Positions 1-7,865 of a DNA stretch of 64,000 bases are shown here, piece by piece. Made by a program: the position numbers and the translations under genes. The first letter of the stretch is position 1; each line of letters begins with the position of its first letter. The notes beneath the pieces are model-generated. The model made no database searches, had not been told where the DNA came from, and saw nothing but the letters and a program-made list of their open reading frames with translations. This stretch comes from RBG-13-68-16 sp050018455 (GTDB lineage Bacteria; Acidobacteriota; Thermoanaerobaculia; Thermoanaerobaculales; Thermoanaerobaculaceae), in contig JBEKAA010000002.1 in assembly GCA_050018455.1 (NCBI GenBank), positions 62,001-126,000 of the forward strand. The letters are read 5' to 3'.

Positions 1-480
1 ATCGTGGCCTACACGAGCGGCGGCTGCGCCCACCTCTATGTGAACCTCAAGGGCCGCGAACCCGGCGGAGTCGTCGAGACCGCCGACAAGGACGCGGTCG
101 TTCAGGCCGCGGCGACCGCGCTCGCGCAAGCCCAGGTCGAAGGGGAGAACGTCGTGGAGGCGATGTTCCGCCGGGGCGAGCTCTCGCAGGTCGGGCTCGA
201 GTCGCCCGACGCAGGCGATCTCGTGGTGTTCCTGCGACTAGGCCTGGCCACAGCGGCGGGGGTTGCAGCCCCGGACGCGAGCTGGCACGTTCCTGCGGAG
301 ATCTGCGGCCAGCACGGCTACCTCAACTCTCACCGCGAGGTTGCTGCGATCTGGCTCGCTCACGGCGCCGGCGTCCCGCGGCGACACGTGGGCGAGGAAT
401 CGCTCACCGAGGTCGCGTCGTTCGTTGCCGCGCTGGCGGGGGTGCAGCCACCCCGGCAGGCCCGCGAGTGGGCACGGTGA
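1..480 (+). CDS. C-terminal part of an alkaline-phosphatase-superfamily phosphodiesterase (partial)
   Basis: The frame is open from base 1 and ends at TGA 478-480, so the gene begins outside the window; about 159 C-terminal residues are visible. The visible part contains the string AEICGQHGYLNSHREV followed by IWLAHG, which resembles the metal-binding end of type I phosphodiesterase/nucleotide pyrophosphatase proteins (G-x-H-G followed later by a short catalytic-domain tail). Family membership is inferred from this short stretch only. It is convergent with the 5'-nucleotidase gene at 616. Substrate cannot be told from the fragment. Confidence 0.5.
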   Translation: MVAYTSGGCAHLYVNLKGREPGGVVETADKDAVVQAAATALAQAQVEGENVVEAMFRRGELSQVGLESPDAGDLVVFLRLGLATAAGVAAPDASWHVPAEICGQHGYLNSHREVAAIWLAHGAGVPRRHVGEESLTEVASFVAALAGVQPPRQAREWAR

Positions 481-615
481 GGCTCGCTATGCCGGGTTCG
501 TCCCGGGCGAACAGCCTGGGGTAACGCTACGGGTCCGGCCCATGCGGTGGCGGCAGCGCACCCGGCTCCGAGCGGGGCGAGCCCGTTCCGGTTCCGTCGG
601 GGACCGACTCCTGCC

Positions 616-2298
616 TCACCTGGGTAGGGCCGAGGGCCTCTGGACGGGCGCCTCGCGCAACGGAATCGTGAAAGCCCAGTTGTCGTCCGCTGCGGGTGTC
701 ACCTTCCCGTGACGGGCGATGTACTCGCAAATGAGGTCGGCGACCGGCCGGTCGATCTCCTTGACGCGGGGCGCATCCGCCAGGTGCGGGAATCCGCCAC
801 CGCCGGCGCCGCGGTAGGAGTTGATCGCGACCGTGAAGACGTCGTCCGGACGGACCGCTGCCCCTCCAACGCGTAACCCGCGGATCCGGTGGCCCGTCGG
901 GGCGGTCGGGTCGACAAGGTACGTGGCGCCCTCGAGCGTATCGAAGTTGTAGGGCGGCGCGTTGGGGTCGCGCTGGAGCGCGCAGCCGCTCGCGGCGCAC
1001 TCTACCCCGGCCCATCCGCGCACCGCATGTTCGAGGACGTCCTTGAGCTGGCTTCCCGTCAGGCGCACCACGAGCAGGGTGTTCGGGTACGGGTACAGCG
1101 CGTGGGCGAGACGAGGCGTGACCGGTCCTGCCGGAAACTCGACGCGCCCGCCGAGAGGCGCCGCGAGCGAGAGTTGCGCTCCAGTCGCCTCGAGCTGCAC
1201 CGCGTGAATAAGGTCCACGCTCGGGTCGTCCCCGACGGGAAGGCTCACGACCTTCAGCGGAGCCGTCAGCTCGCCGAGGGGTCGGGCCAGCTCGGCCTTC
1301 ACCCTCGCCTCCTCGGCTGCCACGGCCGCCGTTACGCCAGGGTCGGCAGGCTCCCCGACCGTCGGCAGGTTCTCGCCGTGCCAGCTCGCCACCTTCCACG
1401 ATCCACCCTCGCGCATGAGGTCGAGGTCCACGCGCGTGACGAACTCCGCCCAGCGGCCGGGCTGGGCCACGACCGTCTTGCCGAAGGAGCGGGGCGGGAT
1501 GCTGCGGTGCGTGTGCCCTGTCAGCAGAAGGTCTATGCCGGGAAGCTGTGCCAGGCGGTAGGCGAAGTTCTCGTTGTCCGTACCGTCGGGCTCTCCGGTA
1601 TCGAGGTCCCGCTCGAACCCGCTGTGGACCACGACGATGACCACGTCGGCACGAAGGCAAAGAGCGGGCACGCGCGCGGCCGCGACCGCAACCGGGTCCT
1701 TGAACGCGAGCCCGGGCCAGTGCGTCGGAGGGTCCCAGTGCGGGACGTTGGGGTTGGTCAGACCGAGAACCGCGATCCTGATGCCGCCCCGCTCGAGGAT
1801 CAGCTCGCCGCCGACGGGAAGCCCCGCCGCGGCGGCCCCGGACAGGTTGGCGGCGAGCCAGGGGAACTTCGACTGCGCGAGGGAGCGGCGAAGGACGTCC
1901 AGACCGAAGTTGAATTCGTGGTTTCCGAGCACCGCCGCGTCGTACCCCACCCGGTTCATGGCCTCGATCGTGGGATCTTCGCCCGGAGCCCCCTTGGCGG
2001 CGATGGCGTAGTACCCCAGCGGCGTGCCCTCGATGGCGTCGCCGCCGTCGAACACGACCGACACGGGGTTGGCTTCGCGCAACCGGGCCACGAGGGAAGC
2101 GACCTGAGCAATCGAACCCTGGGCGGGGCGCTCGCGCAGATCATCGAAGGGCAACACGTGGGCGTGCATGTCCGACGTGAAGAGCACCGTGAGCGTCGTG
2201 CGCTCCTGTCCCCACGCCGACCCCACGAAGAGTACCAGTGCCGTCGCGATCGCGGCGAAACGGACCCCGGACCCCGGACCCCGGACCCCGGTCTTCAT
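616..2298 (-). CDS. Secreted 5'-nucleotidase / UDP-sugar hydrolase family metallophosphoesterase
   Basis: A 560-residue protein with an N-terminal signal peptide (hydrophobic stretch about residues 14-29, ending SAWGQ), so periplasmic or exported. The metallophosphoesterase domain shows TSDMHAHV (D43, H45), GGDAIEGTP, GNHEFNFG and LTGHTHRS, the dinuclear metal ligands of the family; the C-terminal half is the nucleotide-binding 5'-nucleotidase domain. The expected role is dephosphorylation of extracellular nucleotides. The ATG at 2298 overlaps the TGA of the mutase gene (ATGA), implying translational coupling. Codons 3-13 are made by four perfect copies of the 7-bp unit CGGACCC (2261-2291), giving a Gly/Arg-rich stretch before the signal peptide. 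Repeat-number change would shift the frame. Confidence 0.85.
   Translation of the reverse strand: MKTGVRGPGSGVRFAAIATALVLFVGSAWGQERTTLTVLFTSDMHAHVLPFDDLRERPAQGSIAQVASLVARLREANPVSVVFDGGDAIEGTPLGYYAIAAKGAPGEDPTIEAMNRVGYDAAVLGNHEFNFGLDVLRRSLAQSKFPWLAANLSGAAAAGLPVGGELILERGGIRIAVLGLTNPNVPHWDPPTHWPGLAFKDPVAVAAARVPALCLRADVVIVVVHSGFERDLDTGEPDGTDNENFAYRLAQLPGIDLLLTGHTHRSIPPRSFGKTVVAQPGRWAEFVTRVDLDLMREGGSWKVASWHGENLPTVGEPADPGVTAAVAAEEARVKAELARPLGELTAPLKVVSLPVGDDPSVDLIHAVQLEATGAQLSLAAPLGGRVEFPAGPVTPRLAHALYPYPNTLLVVRLTGSQLKDVLEHAVRGWAGVECAASGCALQRDPNAPPYNFDTLEGATYLVDPTAPTGHRIRGLRVGGAAVRPDDVFTVAINSYRGAGGGGFPHLADAPRVKEIDRPVADLICEYIARHGKVTPAADDNWAFTIPLREAPVQRPSALPR
2261..2291. repeat. 7-bp tandem repeat (CGGACCC x 4.4) in the first codons of the 5'-nucleotidase gene
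   Basis: Four perfect tandem copies of CGGACCC plus three more bases occupy 2261-2291, inside codons 3-13 of the minus-strand 5'-nucleotidase gene. Seven is not a multiple of three, so gain or loss of one copy would put the downstream gene out of frame. This is seen directly; phase variation is inference. Confidence 0.85.
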
Positions 2299-3935
2299 AG
2301 CGCCACTCCTTCCCGGTGCTCGCCGAACACCCTCGCCAGCGTGCCGGAGATCTCGCCAAGGGTGGCATACACGTCCACCACTTCGACGATCAGCGGCATC
2401 ACGTTGTCGTCTCCGCGGGCCGCCTCCTCGAGGGCTGCCAGCGCCTGCTCGACCTTGACGGCGTCGCGCTCGCGCCGCACCGCGGCGAGTCGCGCCACCT
2501 GGGCGTCCTGCACCCCGGGGTCCACCCGAAATGTGGGGATGGGGTTCTCGTGCTCGTGCCTGAACTTGTTGACGCCCACGACGACCTGCCCGCCGGACTC
2601 GACGGCGCGCTGCGTCCGGTAGGCCGCCTCGTGGATCTCGCGCTGCTGATAGCCGCGCTCGATGGCGGCGAGCGCGCCGCCCATCGCCTCGATCCTGTCG
2701 ATGTAGGCGCGGGCCGATTCTTCGATGCGGTTCGTCCACGCCTCGATGACGTACGCACCGCCCAACGGGTCGGCCATGTCGGCGACGCCCGATTCGTACG
2801 CGATCACCTGCTGTGTGCGCAACGCCAACCGCGCCGAAGACTCCGTCGGGAGCGCGAGCGCTTCGTCCATGGCGTTGGTGTGCAGCGACTGGGTGCCCCC
2901 CGCGACGGCCGCCATCGCCTGGATGGCCACCCGCACCACGTTGGTCTCGGGCTGCTGTGCCGTCAGCGTGGAACCCGCCGTCTGGGTGTGGAACCGCAGC
3001 AGCCACGAACGTGGGTCGGCCGCCCCGAACTCCTCGCGCATCATCCGCGCCCACATCCGCCGGGCCGCGCGGAACTTCGCGACTTCCTCCAGGAAGTTGT
3101 TGTGCGAGTTGAAGAAGAACGACAGGCGCGGGGCGAACTCGTCGATCCGGAGACCGGTCGCGAGCGCCGCGCGCACGTACTCGCGAGCGTTTGCAAGGGT
3201 GAACGCAACCTCTTGCACCGCGGTTGAGCCTGCCTCGCGGATGTGATATCCCGAGATCGAGATGGTGTTCCACTTGGGGACCTGCTGCGCGCAGAAGCCG
3301 AAGACGTCCGTGATCAACCGAAGGGAAGGGCGCGGCGGGAAACGATACGTGCCTCGTGCGATGTACTCCTTCAGGATGTCGTTCTGAACCGTCCCCGAGA
3401 GTGATTCCCACGCCACGCCCTGCCGGCGCGCCAACGCCAGCACCATCGCGAGCAACGTGGATGCCGTCGAGTTGATCGTCATGGAAACCGAAACCCGATC
3501 GAGGGGGATCCCGGCCAGCAACGTCTCCATATCGGCAAGGGTGTCGATGGCCACGCCGACCTTGCCGACCTCGCCGAGAGCCATCGGATCGTCCGAGTCG
3601 TAGCCTATCTGGGTCGGGAGATCGAACGCGACCGACAGCCCGGTCTGGCCCTGCCCCAGCAGGTAGCGGTAGCGCAGATTCGACTCCTCGGCCGTGGAGA
3701 AGCCCGCGTACTGCCGCATCGTCCAGAGCCGGCTTCGATACATCGAGGGGTAGATCCCCCGGGTGAAGGGGTACGAGCCGGGGAGGTCGTCGTTCTCACC
3801 GGTCCCCATGCCGTTCCACGGGCCGTAGACGGGTTCGACGGGAAAGCCGGAGGACGTTTCGAAGTTGCCGCGCTCCCGCTCCGTTGCGGGGTGATAGACG
3901 TTCTCCTTCCAGGACTGGTATGCCTTCGAATCCAT
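2295..3935 (-). CDS. Acyl-CoA (methylmalonyl-CoA) mutase large subunit, catalytic barrel only
   Basis: A 546-residue protein starting MDSKAYQSW at ATG 3935, with GGAGGG (3947-3942) six bases upstream. It contains the TIM-barrel signature of methylmalonyl-CoA mutase alpha chains: YRSRLWTMRQYAGFSTAEES, GLSVAFDLPTQ, SMTINSTA, and a C-terminal EEAARGDDNVMPL segment. It stops without the B12-binding domain, as in the two-subunit (McmA1/McmA2) form, so a separate small cobalamin-binding partner should exist outside this window. The expected reaction is adenosylcobalamin-dependent isomerisation of (R)-methylmalonyl-CoA and succinyl-CoA (propionate metabolism); isobutyryl- or other acyl-CoA specificity cannot be excluded. 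It overlaps the downstream nucleotidase by 4 nt. Confidence 0.87.
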   Translation of the reverse strand: MDSKAYQSWKENVYHPATERERGNFETSSGFPVEPVYGPWNGMGTGENDDLPGSYPFTRGIYPSMYRSRLWTMRQYAGFSTAEESNLRYRYLLGQGQTGLSVAFDLPTQIGYDSDDPMALGEVGKVGVAIDTLADMETLLAGIPLDRVSVSMTINSTASTLLAMVLALARRQGVAWESLSGTVQNDILKEYIARGTYRFPPRPSLRLITDVFGFCAQQVPKWNTISISGYHIREAGSTAVQEVAFTLANAREYVRAALATGLRIDEFAPRLSFFFNSHNNFLEEVAKFRAARRMWARMMREEFGAADPRSWLLRFHTQTAGSTLTAQQPETNVVRVAIQAMAAVAGGTQSLHTNAMDEALALPTESSARLALRTQQVIAYESGVADMADPLGGAYVIEAWTNRIEESARAYIDRIEAMGGALAAIERGYQQREIHEAAYRTQRAVESGGQVVVGVNKFRHEHENPIPTFRVDPGVQDAQVARLAAVRRERDAVKVEQALAALEEAARGDDNVMPLIVEVVDVYATLGEISGTLARVFGEHREGVAL

Positions 3936-3941
3936 GACTGA

Positions 3942-3969
3942 CCCTCCGACCGCCAGCCGCAGAAGTATA
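3942..3969 (-). promoter_or_regulatory. Shine-Dalgarno and probable -10 element of the mutase gene
   Basis: On the minus strand GGAGGG (3947-3942) lies 6 nt before the ATG at 3935, and TATACT (3969-3964) lies about 30 nt upstream of it. No convincing -35 hexamer is seen 16-18 nt further up, so the promoter call is weak. Confidence 0.35.
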
Positions 3970-4056
3970 GCCCTCGCCCGCCGGCCCTTGGTGCGACACG
4001 CGTTGGCGGAGAATGGCACGCTCGTCTGTTCGCGGGTCGGCAACAACAGACAAGTA

Positions 4057-4064
4057 AAAGGGAA
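4057..4064. repeat. Left copy of 8-bp target site duplication
   Basis: AAAGGGAA directly abuts the left terminal inverted repeat and is identical to 7707-7714 at the other end of the transposon. Confidence 0.92.
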
Positions 4065-4088
4065 CGGACCTATCCTATTGACAAACCA
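4065..4088 (+). repeat. Left terminal inverted repeat of the IS1595-type transposon
   Basis: Reads inward CGGACCTATCC, three unmatched bases, then TGACAAACCA. The reverse complement of 7683-7706 differs only at the three central bases. The TTGACA -35 box of the operon promoter lies inside it. Confidence 0.92.
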
Positions 4089-4106
4089 CGTCGACCGTCC
4101 TATATT
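4078..4106 (+). promoter_or_regulatory. Sigma-70-type promoter of the transposon operon, starting inside the left inverted repeat
   Basis: TTGACA (4078-4083), a spacer of exactly 17 bp, and TATATT (4101-4106) form a near-consensus promoter; transcription should start near 4113. AGGAGG (4115-4120) then precedes the transposase ATG at 4128 by 7 nt. The spacer contains GTCGAC (4090-4095), the sequence recognised by XamI, whose homologue is encoded downstream. Confidence 0.8.
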
Positions 4107-4127
4107 GGTAGTGTAGGAGGCGACGCG

Positions 4128-5045
4128 ATGGCAACAATCCTCGAACTGGCCCGCTTGAACGAAGACGAAGCGCGCATGCTGATTGAGCACGTTCGCTGGC
4201 CGAATGGTCCCGTCTGCCCGCACTGCGGAGCAAGCGATGCGGTCAGGTTGGAGGGCGATTCGACACGGCCCGGAACGTTGACCTGCCGGAAGTGCCGGAA
4301 GCAGTTCACTGTCACCGTCAACACGGTTATGCACCGGTCGAAGCTCCCGTTGTCGAAATGGCTCATGGCCTTCCATTTGATGTGCTCTAGCAAGAAGGGT
4401 ATCTCGGCGCTCCAACTCCAGCGTGAACTTGGCCTAGGCAGCTACCAGACGGCATGGCATATGGCTCACCGCATCCGCTACGCGATGAATGCTGGTGGGA
4501 TGGCTCCGCTGCTCAAGGGCGACGTGGAGGTTGACGAGACGTACGTTGGCGGCAAGCCGCGAAAGGGTTCCAAACACCCCGCCAAGCGCGGGCGCGGTAC
4601 CAAGAAGCAGCCCGTCATGGCCTTGGTGGAGCGTAACGGACAGGTTCGCACCCATGTGGTCCCGAACGTCTCGGGGGCGACTCTTCGCCGAATGATCCGG
4701 GCGAGTGTAGGGCGGCAAGCCCGCATCCTCACTGACGAGTGGGCCGGATACAACGGAATCGGAAAAGAGTTCGATGGTGGCCACGAAACCGTCAACCACG
4801 GGAACGGGGAATATGCCCGCGGGGACGTGTTCACAAACACCGCTGAGTCCTTCTTTGCGCTGTTGAAGCGCGGTATCATCGGTGCATTCCACAGCGTCAG
4901 CAAGTGCCACCTGTGGCGCTACGCTGACGAGTTCGAGTTTCGCTGGAATCACCGGCGGGTGACTGACTACGAGCGGATGCTGGCAGCTTTGGCTCAGGTC
5001 GGTGGAAAGCGGTTGACCTATAAGCCCGTTGTCGGTCTTGGCTAG
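4128..5045 (+). CDS. IS1595-family transposase (zinc-ribbon plus ISXO2-like DDE domain)
   Basis: A 305-residue protein. An N-terminal zinc ribbon is visible as CPHCG and CRKC (about residues 25-65), a helix-turn-helix-like segment follows (ISALQLQRELGLGSYQTAW), and the DDE domain begins at VEVDETYVGGKPRKGSK with further acidic residues at TDEWAGY and a late N/E-rich block (NTAESFFALLKR, RWNHR). This matches ISXO2-like/IS1595 transposases in order and length. It is preceded by AGGAGG and a strong promoter and is followed after 14 nt by the methyltransferase, so the three genes should be co-transcribed. The frame is intact, so the transposase could be active. Confidence 0.93.
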   Translation: MATILELARLNEDEARMLIEHVRWPNGPVCPHCGASDAVRLEGDSTRPGTLTCRKCRKQFTVTVNTVMHRSKLPLSKWLMAFHLMCSSKKGISALQLQRELGLGSYQTAWHMAHRIRYAMNAGGMAPLLKGDVEVDETYVGGKPRKGSKHPAKRGRGTKKQPVMALVERNGQVRTHVVPNVSGATLRRMIRASVGRQARILTDEWAGYNGIGKEFDGGHETVNHGNGEYARGDVFTNTAESFFALLKRGIIGAFHSVSKCHLWRYADEFEFRWNHRRVTDYERMLAALAQVGGKRLTYKPVVGLG

Positions 5046-5059
5046 GCAGGAGGGTTCCA

Positions 5060-6763
5060 ATGATGGCCATGGACGGAAAGGGCGGAGGCCGCCGGTTCGA
5101 GGGCTCCTTGCGCAAATTCCTCGACGTGCCGTGGCCCCCTGGTGGGGAGGCTGGCCGGGCGCAGCGGCCCCCCCGCCGTATTGCTGACGAGGCGATGCTG
5201 GCGGCCGTTGCCGTTGCTCTTGGTGCCTCGGACGTACCCATAGTGACGGAGGCAGAAGCGCGGCTGCTAGACGCGGCGCCCGATCTTCCGGTTGACCTCA
5301 TCAACGAAGTCCGGAAGGAAATAGAGAGCGGAAGCGATCCCCTTGGGAAAGCGTTCTGCGAGCTGCGCTCGGCTGAGGAACGACGCAAGAAAGGCGCGGT
5401 CTACACACCACCCGAGATAGTTAACTCGATGCTCTCGTGGGCGCAGACGGTAGGCCAACCGGATCGCGTTGTTGATCCCGGAGCCGGCTCGGCCCGGTTC
5501 CTGGTCGCGGCGGGGCATAAGTTCCCAACTGCCACACTGGTGGCCATCGAGACCGATCCACTGGCAGCTCTCACAGCACGAGCGAACCTCGCCACCAGGG
5601 GAATGGCGGCCAGGGCTCAAGTACGCGTCGAGAACTTCCTAACCTCGCACCTTGAAGCGGATGGCCGAACCCTCTTCATTGGCAACCCACCCTATGTTCG
5701 CCACCACCTGATAGAACCTCAATGGAAAACGTGGTTGAAAGAAGAGGCAGACACCATGGGCCTCAAGGCAAGCGCGCTGGCGGGTTTGCATGTCTACTTC
5801 TTCCTCGCCATCGCTCGGAGGGCCAAGGCCGGAGACTATGGCGCCCTAATCACTGCGGCGGAGTGGATGGATGTGAACTACGGACAACTCGTTCGTGATC
5901 TCTTTCTCGACCGTCTCGGCGGCCAGAGCGTATCCGTGATCGAACCGAAGGCAAACCCCTTCCCGGAAACCGCCACGACCGCAGCAATCACTACTTTCAC
6001 TGTCAACGGCAAGCCCACCTCGGCGCGGTTCGCCCGCATCGCCAAACTCTCAGCCTTAGAGAATCTCTCCAGCGGGCGCCCGGTGCGCCGAGAGCGGTTG
6101 ATCGCTGAGGCTCGGTGGTCACACTTCACCAGGGCACCCAAGCAAGCGCCGGAGGGCTACGTCGAGTTGGGGGAATTGTGCCGAGTCCACCGCGGTCAAG
6201 TGACCGGGGCGAACCACATATGGATTGCTGGTGCCCACAGCGAGGGACTCCCCGACGAGGTGTTATTTCCAACCGTTACCAAGGCGCGCGAGCTAATCAA
6301 TGCCGGCCCGATCCTGGTGAGTGCCGATGCCCTCCGGCGAGTGATCGACCTTCCGGCAGACCTCTCCGAACTCAGTACTACGGCCAGAGTCGCGGTGAAC
6401 CACTTCCTAAAGCGAGCCAAGGCGATGGGCGCGGAGAACAGCTACGTTGCGCAGCATCGTCCGGTGTGGTGGTCGATCCGACTGCGAAAACCAGCACCCA
6501 TCCTCGCCACCTACATGGCCCGGCAGGCGCCGACGTTCGTGCGGAATAAGGCCGATGCTCGCCATCTCAACATCGCCCATGGGCTCTATCCACGGGAAAC
6601 AATGGACGATGCGCTGTTGACGCTGTTGGTGAGTTACCTTCGCCGCTCCGCAACGGTTCAGGGCGGCCGGGTGTATGCTGGAGGTCTAACGAAGTTCGAA
6701 CCGCGAGAAATGGAACGTATCCCGGTCCCTGAACCTGCCGTTCTGCGGGAGATGCAACGATGA
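5060..6763 (+). CDS. Type II N6-adenine DNA methyltransferase of the transposon-borne RM system
   Basis: A 567-residue protein. The segment GAVYTPPEIV (about 112-121), motif I DPGAGSARF (139-147) and catalytic motif IV NPPY (209-212) define an N6-adenine methyltransferase of the Eco57I/TaqI-like gamma class; the C-terminal half (from about residue 330) would be the target recognition domain. Two ATG codons stand in tandem at 5060 and 5063, with AGGAGG at 5048-5053; the first is used here. The gene overlaps the endonuclease by 4 nt (6760-6763). If the endonuclease is a true XamI homologue, this enzyme should modify the adenine of GTCGAC. Base composition is lower in G+C than the flanking genes, in keeping with transfer. 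Confidence 0.9.
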   Translation: MMAMDGKGGGRRFEGSLRKFLDVPWPPGGEAGRAQRPPRRIADEAMLAAVAVALGASDVPIVTEAEARLLDAAPDLPVDLINEVRKEIESGSDPLGKAFCELRSAEERRKKGAVYTPPEIVNSMLSWAQTVGQPDRVVDPGAGSARFLVAAGHKFPTATLVAIETDPLAALTARANLATRGMAARAQVRVENFLTSHLEADGRTLFIGNPPYVRHHLIEPQWKTWLKEEADTMGLKASALAGLHVYFFLAIARRAKAGDYGALITAAEWMDVNYGQLVRDLFLDRLGGQSVSVIEPKANPFPETATTAAITTFTVNGKPTSARFARIAKLSALENLSSGRPVRRERLIAEARWSHFTRAPKQAPEGYVELGELCRVHRGQVTGANHIWIAGAHSEGLPDEVLFPTVTKARELINAGPILVSADALRRVIDLPADLSELSTTARVAVNHFLKRAKAMGAENSYVAQHRPVWWSIRLRKPAPILATYMARQAPTFVRNKADARHLNIAHGLYPRETMDDALLTLLVSYLRRSATVQGGRVYAGGLTKFEPREMERIPVPEPAVLREMQR

Positions 6764-7701
6764 TCGACCCACCTCACTGGACTCGCACCCAGCTCGACGA
6801 TGCAAGGCAGAAGGCAGAAGATGACTTTCGGGAGGGCAGACACCTCGAGCCGCTGGAGCTATACCTAGAGGTGTTCGATGAGTATAGGGGAATCGTTGAG
6901 GAGTTTCTGGAAGAGACGGTGGACCTCACACAGCTTCAAGAACATGCACCGGAGCTACTAGCGGACTCGAAGAAACAAGAGGTCTTCCGCTACCTCTCCG
7001 GTCCACCCGTGTCCCTCGACGACCTGAAGGTGCTGGTAGAGGCAAAGTCCTTCTCGCCGGATCGCATCAAGAACGATCCTGAGCTGGTAGGGCGCCTCAT
7101 CTCCTTCATGCGGGATTGGCACGATCGTCGCCGCTTTCCTTGGTTGAACGGAGACTGGGAACCGGATGAGAGGCACCGGGAAGCGGCCGTGTTGGCGACG
7201 ACTGCACTCATCGCCATGCGGAGTATCGAGACCATGCGCCGCAACCAGGGCAAGCAGCTCCAGGAGCGAATCGTTGCCAACCAACTCCAGCGGTCGGGCT
7301 TCGAGATGGTGCCGACACGCAAGGCAACGACGCTCAGCAAGGCGCCAAAAGCGGGACAGTTTTGCCCAGAGTCCATGCTCGGAACGCGGAAAGCCGACTT
7401 CATTGTGGGATTGTGGGACGATCGGACGATGGCACTCGAGTGCAAGGTCTCGAACTCAGCAACCAATTCCATCAAGCGACTCAACAACGATGCGGCCGTC
7501 AAGGCGGAGGTCTGGCGTCACGACTTCGGCAACCTCCAGGTCGTGCCAACAGCGGTGCTGAGTGGCGTCTATGGCCTTAGAAACTTGGAGGATGCGCAGA
7601 ACCGTGGCCTGACTCTCTTCTGGGCGCATGACCTACAGGCAATGGTGGATTGGATGCACGGAACGAAGCCCCAGGGCGTTCCTGGTTTGTCATCTGGATA
7701 G
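6760..7701 (+). CDS. XamI-family type II restriction endonuclease
   Basis: A 313-residue protein. The N-terminal block (W7, FREGR, EPLELYLEVFDEYRG, VDLTQL) resembles the XamI family of restriction enzymes. A PD-(D/E)xK-type active site is suggested by KADF (D213) followed by ALECK (E227, K229). XamI cuts GTCGAC; the same specificity here is inference from family resemblance. The ATG overlaps the methyltransferase stop (ATGA), the usual arrangement that delays nuclease synthesis relative to methylase. The final residues and TAG stop lie inside the transposon's right inverted repeat, so the nuclease C-terminus and the transposon end are the same DNA. Confidence 0.82.
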   Translation: MIDPPHWTRTQLDDARQKAEDDFREGRHLEPLELYLEVFDEYRGIVEEFLEETVDLTQLQEHAPELLADSKKQEVFRYLSGPPVSLDDLKVLVEAKSFSPDRIKNDPELVGRLISFMRDWHDRRRFPWLNGDWEPDERHREAAVLATTALIAMRSIETMRRNQGKQLQERIVANQLQRSGFEMVPTRKATTLSKAPKAGQFCPESMLGTRKADFIVGLWDDRTMALECKVSNSATNSIKRLNNDAAVKAEVWRHDFGNLQVVPTAVLSGVYGLRNLEDAQNRGLTLFWAHDLQAMVDWMHGTKPQGVPGLSSG

Positions 7702-7706
7702 GTCCG
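7683..7706 (-). repeat. Right terminal inverted repeat of the IS1595-type transposon
   Basis: Mirror of the left repeat with 21 of 24 positions conserved. It contains the last codons and the TAG stop (7699-7701) of the endonuclease gene. Confidence 0.92.
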
Positions 7707-7714
7707 AAAGGGAA
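7707..7714. repeat. Right copy of 8-bp target site duplication
   Basis: AAAGGGAA immediately outside the right inverted repeat, identical to 4057-4064. Confidence 0.92.
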
Positions 7715-7865
7715 AAGGTCAAAGGGGAGAGGAACGACGTCACGCGTCTGCCGGGTCTTGTCTTCCTTCTACCCTCTACCTTCCACCTTCTTCCCTCGAA
7801 CCCTCAAACCCCTTCTTTTCGTCCCCCTGTTCCCTGTGCTCCGCCTTTCGGTCATACTTGCCGCG
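7715..7865. other. Intergenic strand-asymmetric tract with a possible leaderless promoter
   Basis: The first part (to about 7735) is purine-rich on the plus strand and 7759-7830 is a pyrimidine-rich run of CTTCC/CCCTC words; no gene is seen. CATACT at 7853-7858 lies 7 nt before the A of the DUF4388 ATG (7866), which also has no Shine-Dalgarno sequence, so the downstream gene may be transcribed as a leaderless mRNA. Confidence 0.35.

Larger units (their letters stand above)
4065..7706 (+). mobile_element. Complete IS1595-family transposon carrying a restriction-modification operon
   Basis: The 3642-bp unit is bounded by imperfect 24-bp inverted repeats (4065-4088 and 7683-7706, 21 of 24 matching) and flanked on both sides by the identical 8-mer AAAGGGAA (4057-4064, 7707-7714). 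An 8-bp duplication is what IS1595-family transposases are known to make. Inside are, all on the plus strand, the transposase, a DNA adenine methyltransferase and a XamI-like endonuclease, with no second copy of the inverted repeat between transposase and passengers. The element is therefore a single transposon with passenger genes, not an IS next to a resident RM system. The intact duplication indicates a recent insertion. It sits in an intergenic purine-rich tract and breaks no visible gene. Confidence 0.93.

Noticed and set aside
2261..2291. CRISPR-like repeat
   Set aside because: The units are 7 bp, contiguous and without spacers. No CRISPR array or cas gene is seen anywhere in the window.
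3936..7865. The transposon as an interruption of a host gene
   Set aside because: Joining the flanks across the AAAGGGAA duplication gives only a purine/pyrimidine-rich intergenic tract between the mutase promoter region and the DUF4388 gene; no reading frame is restored.
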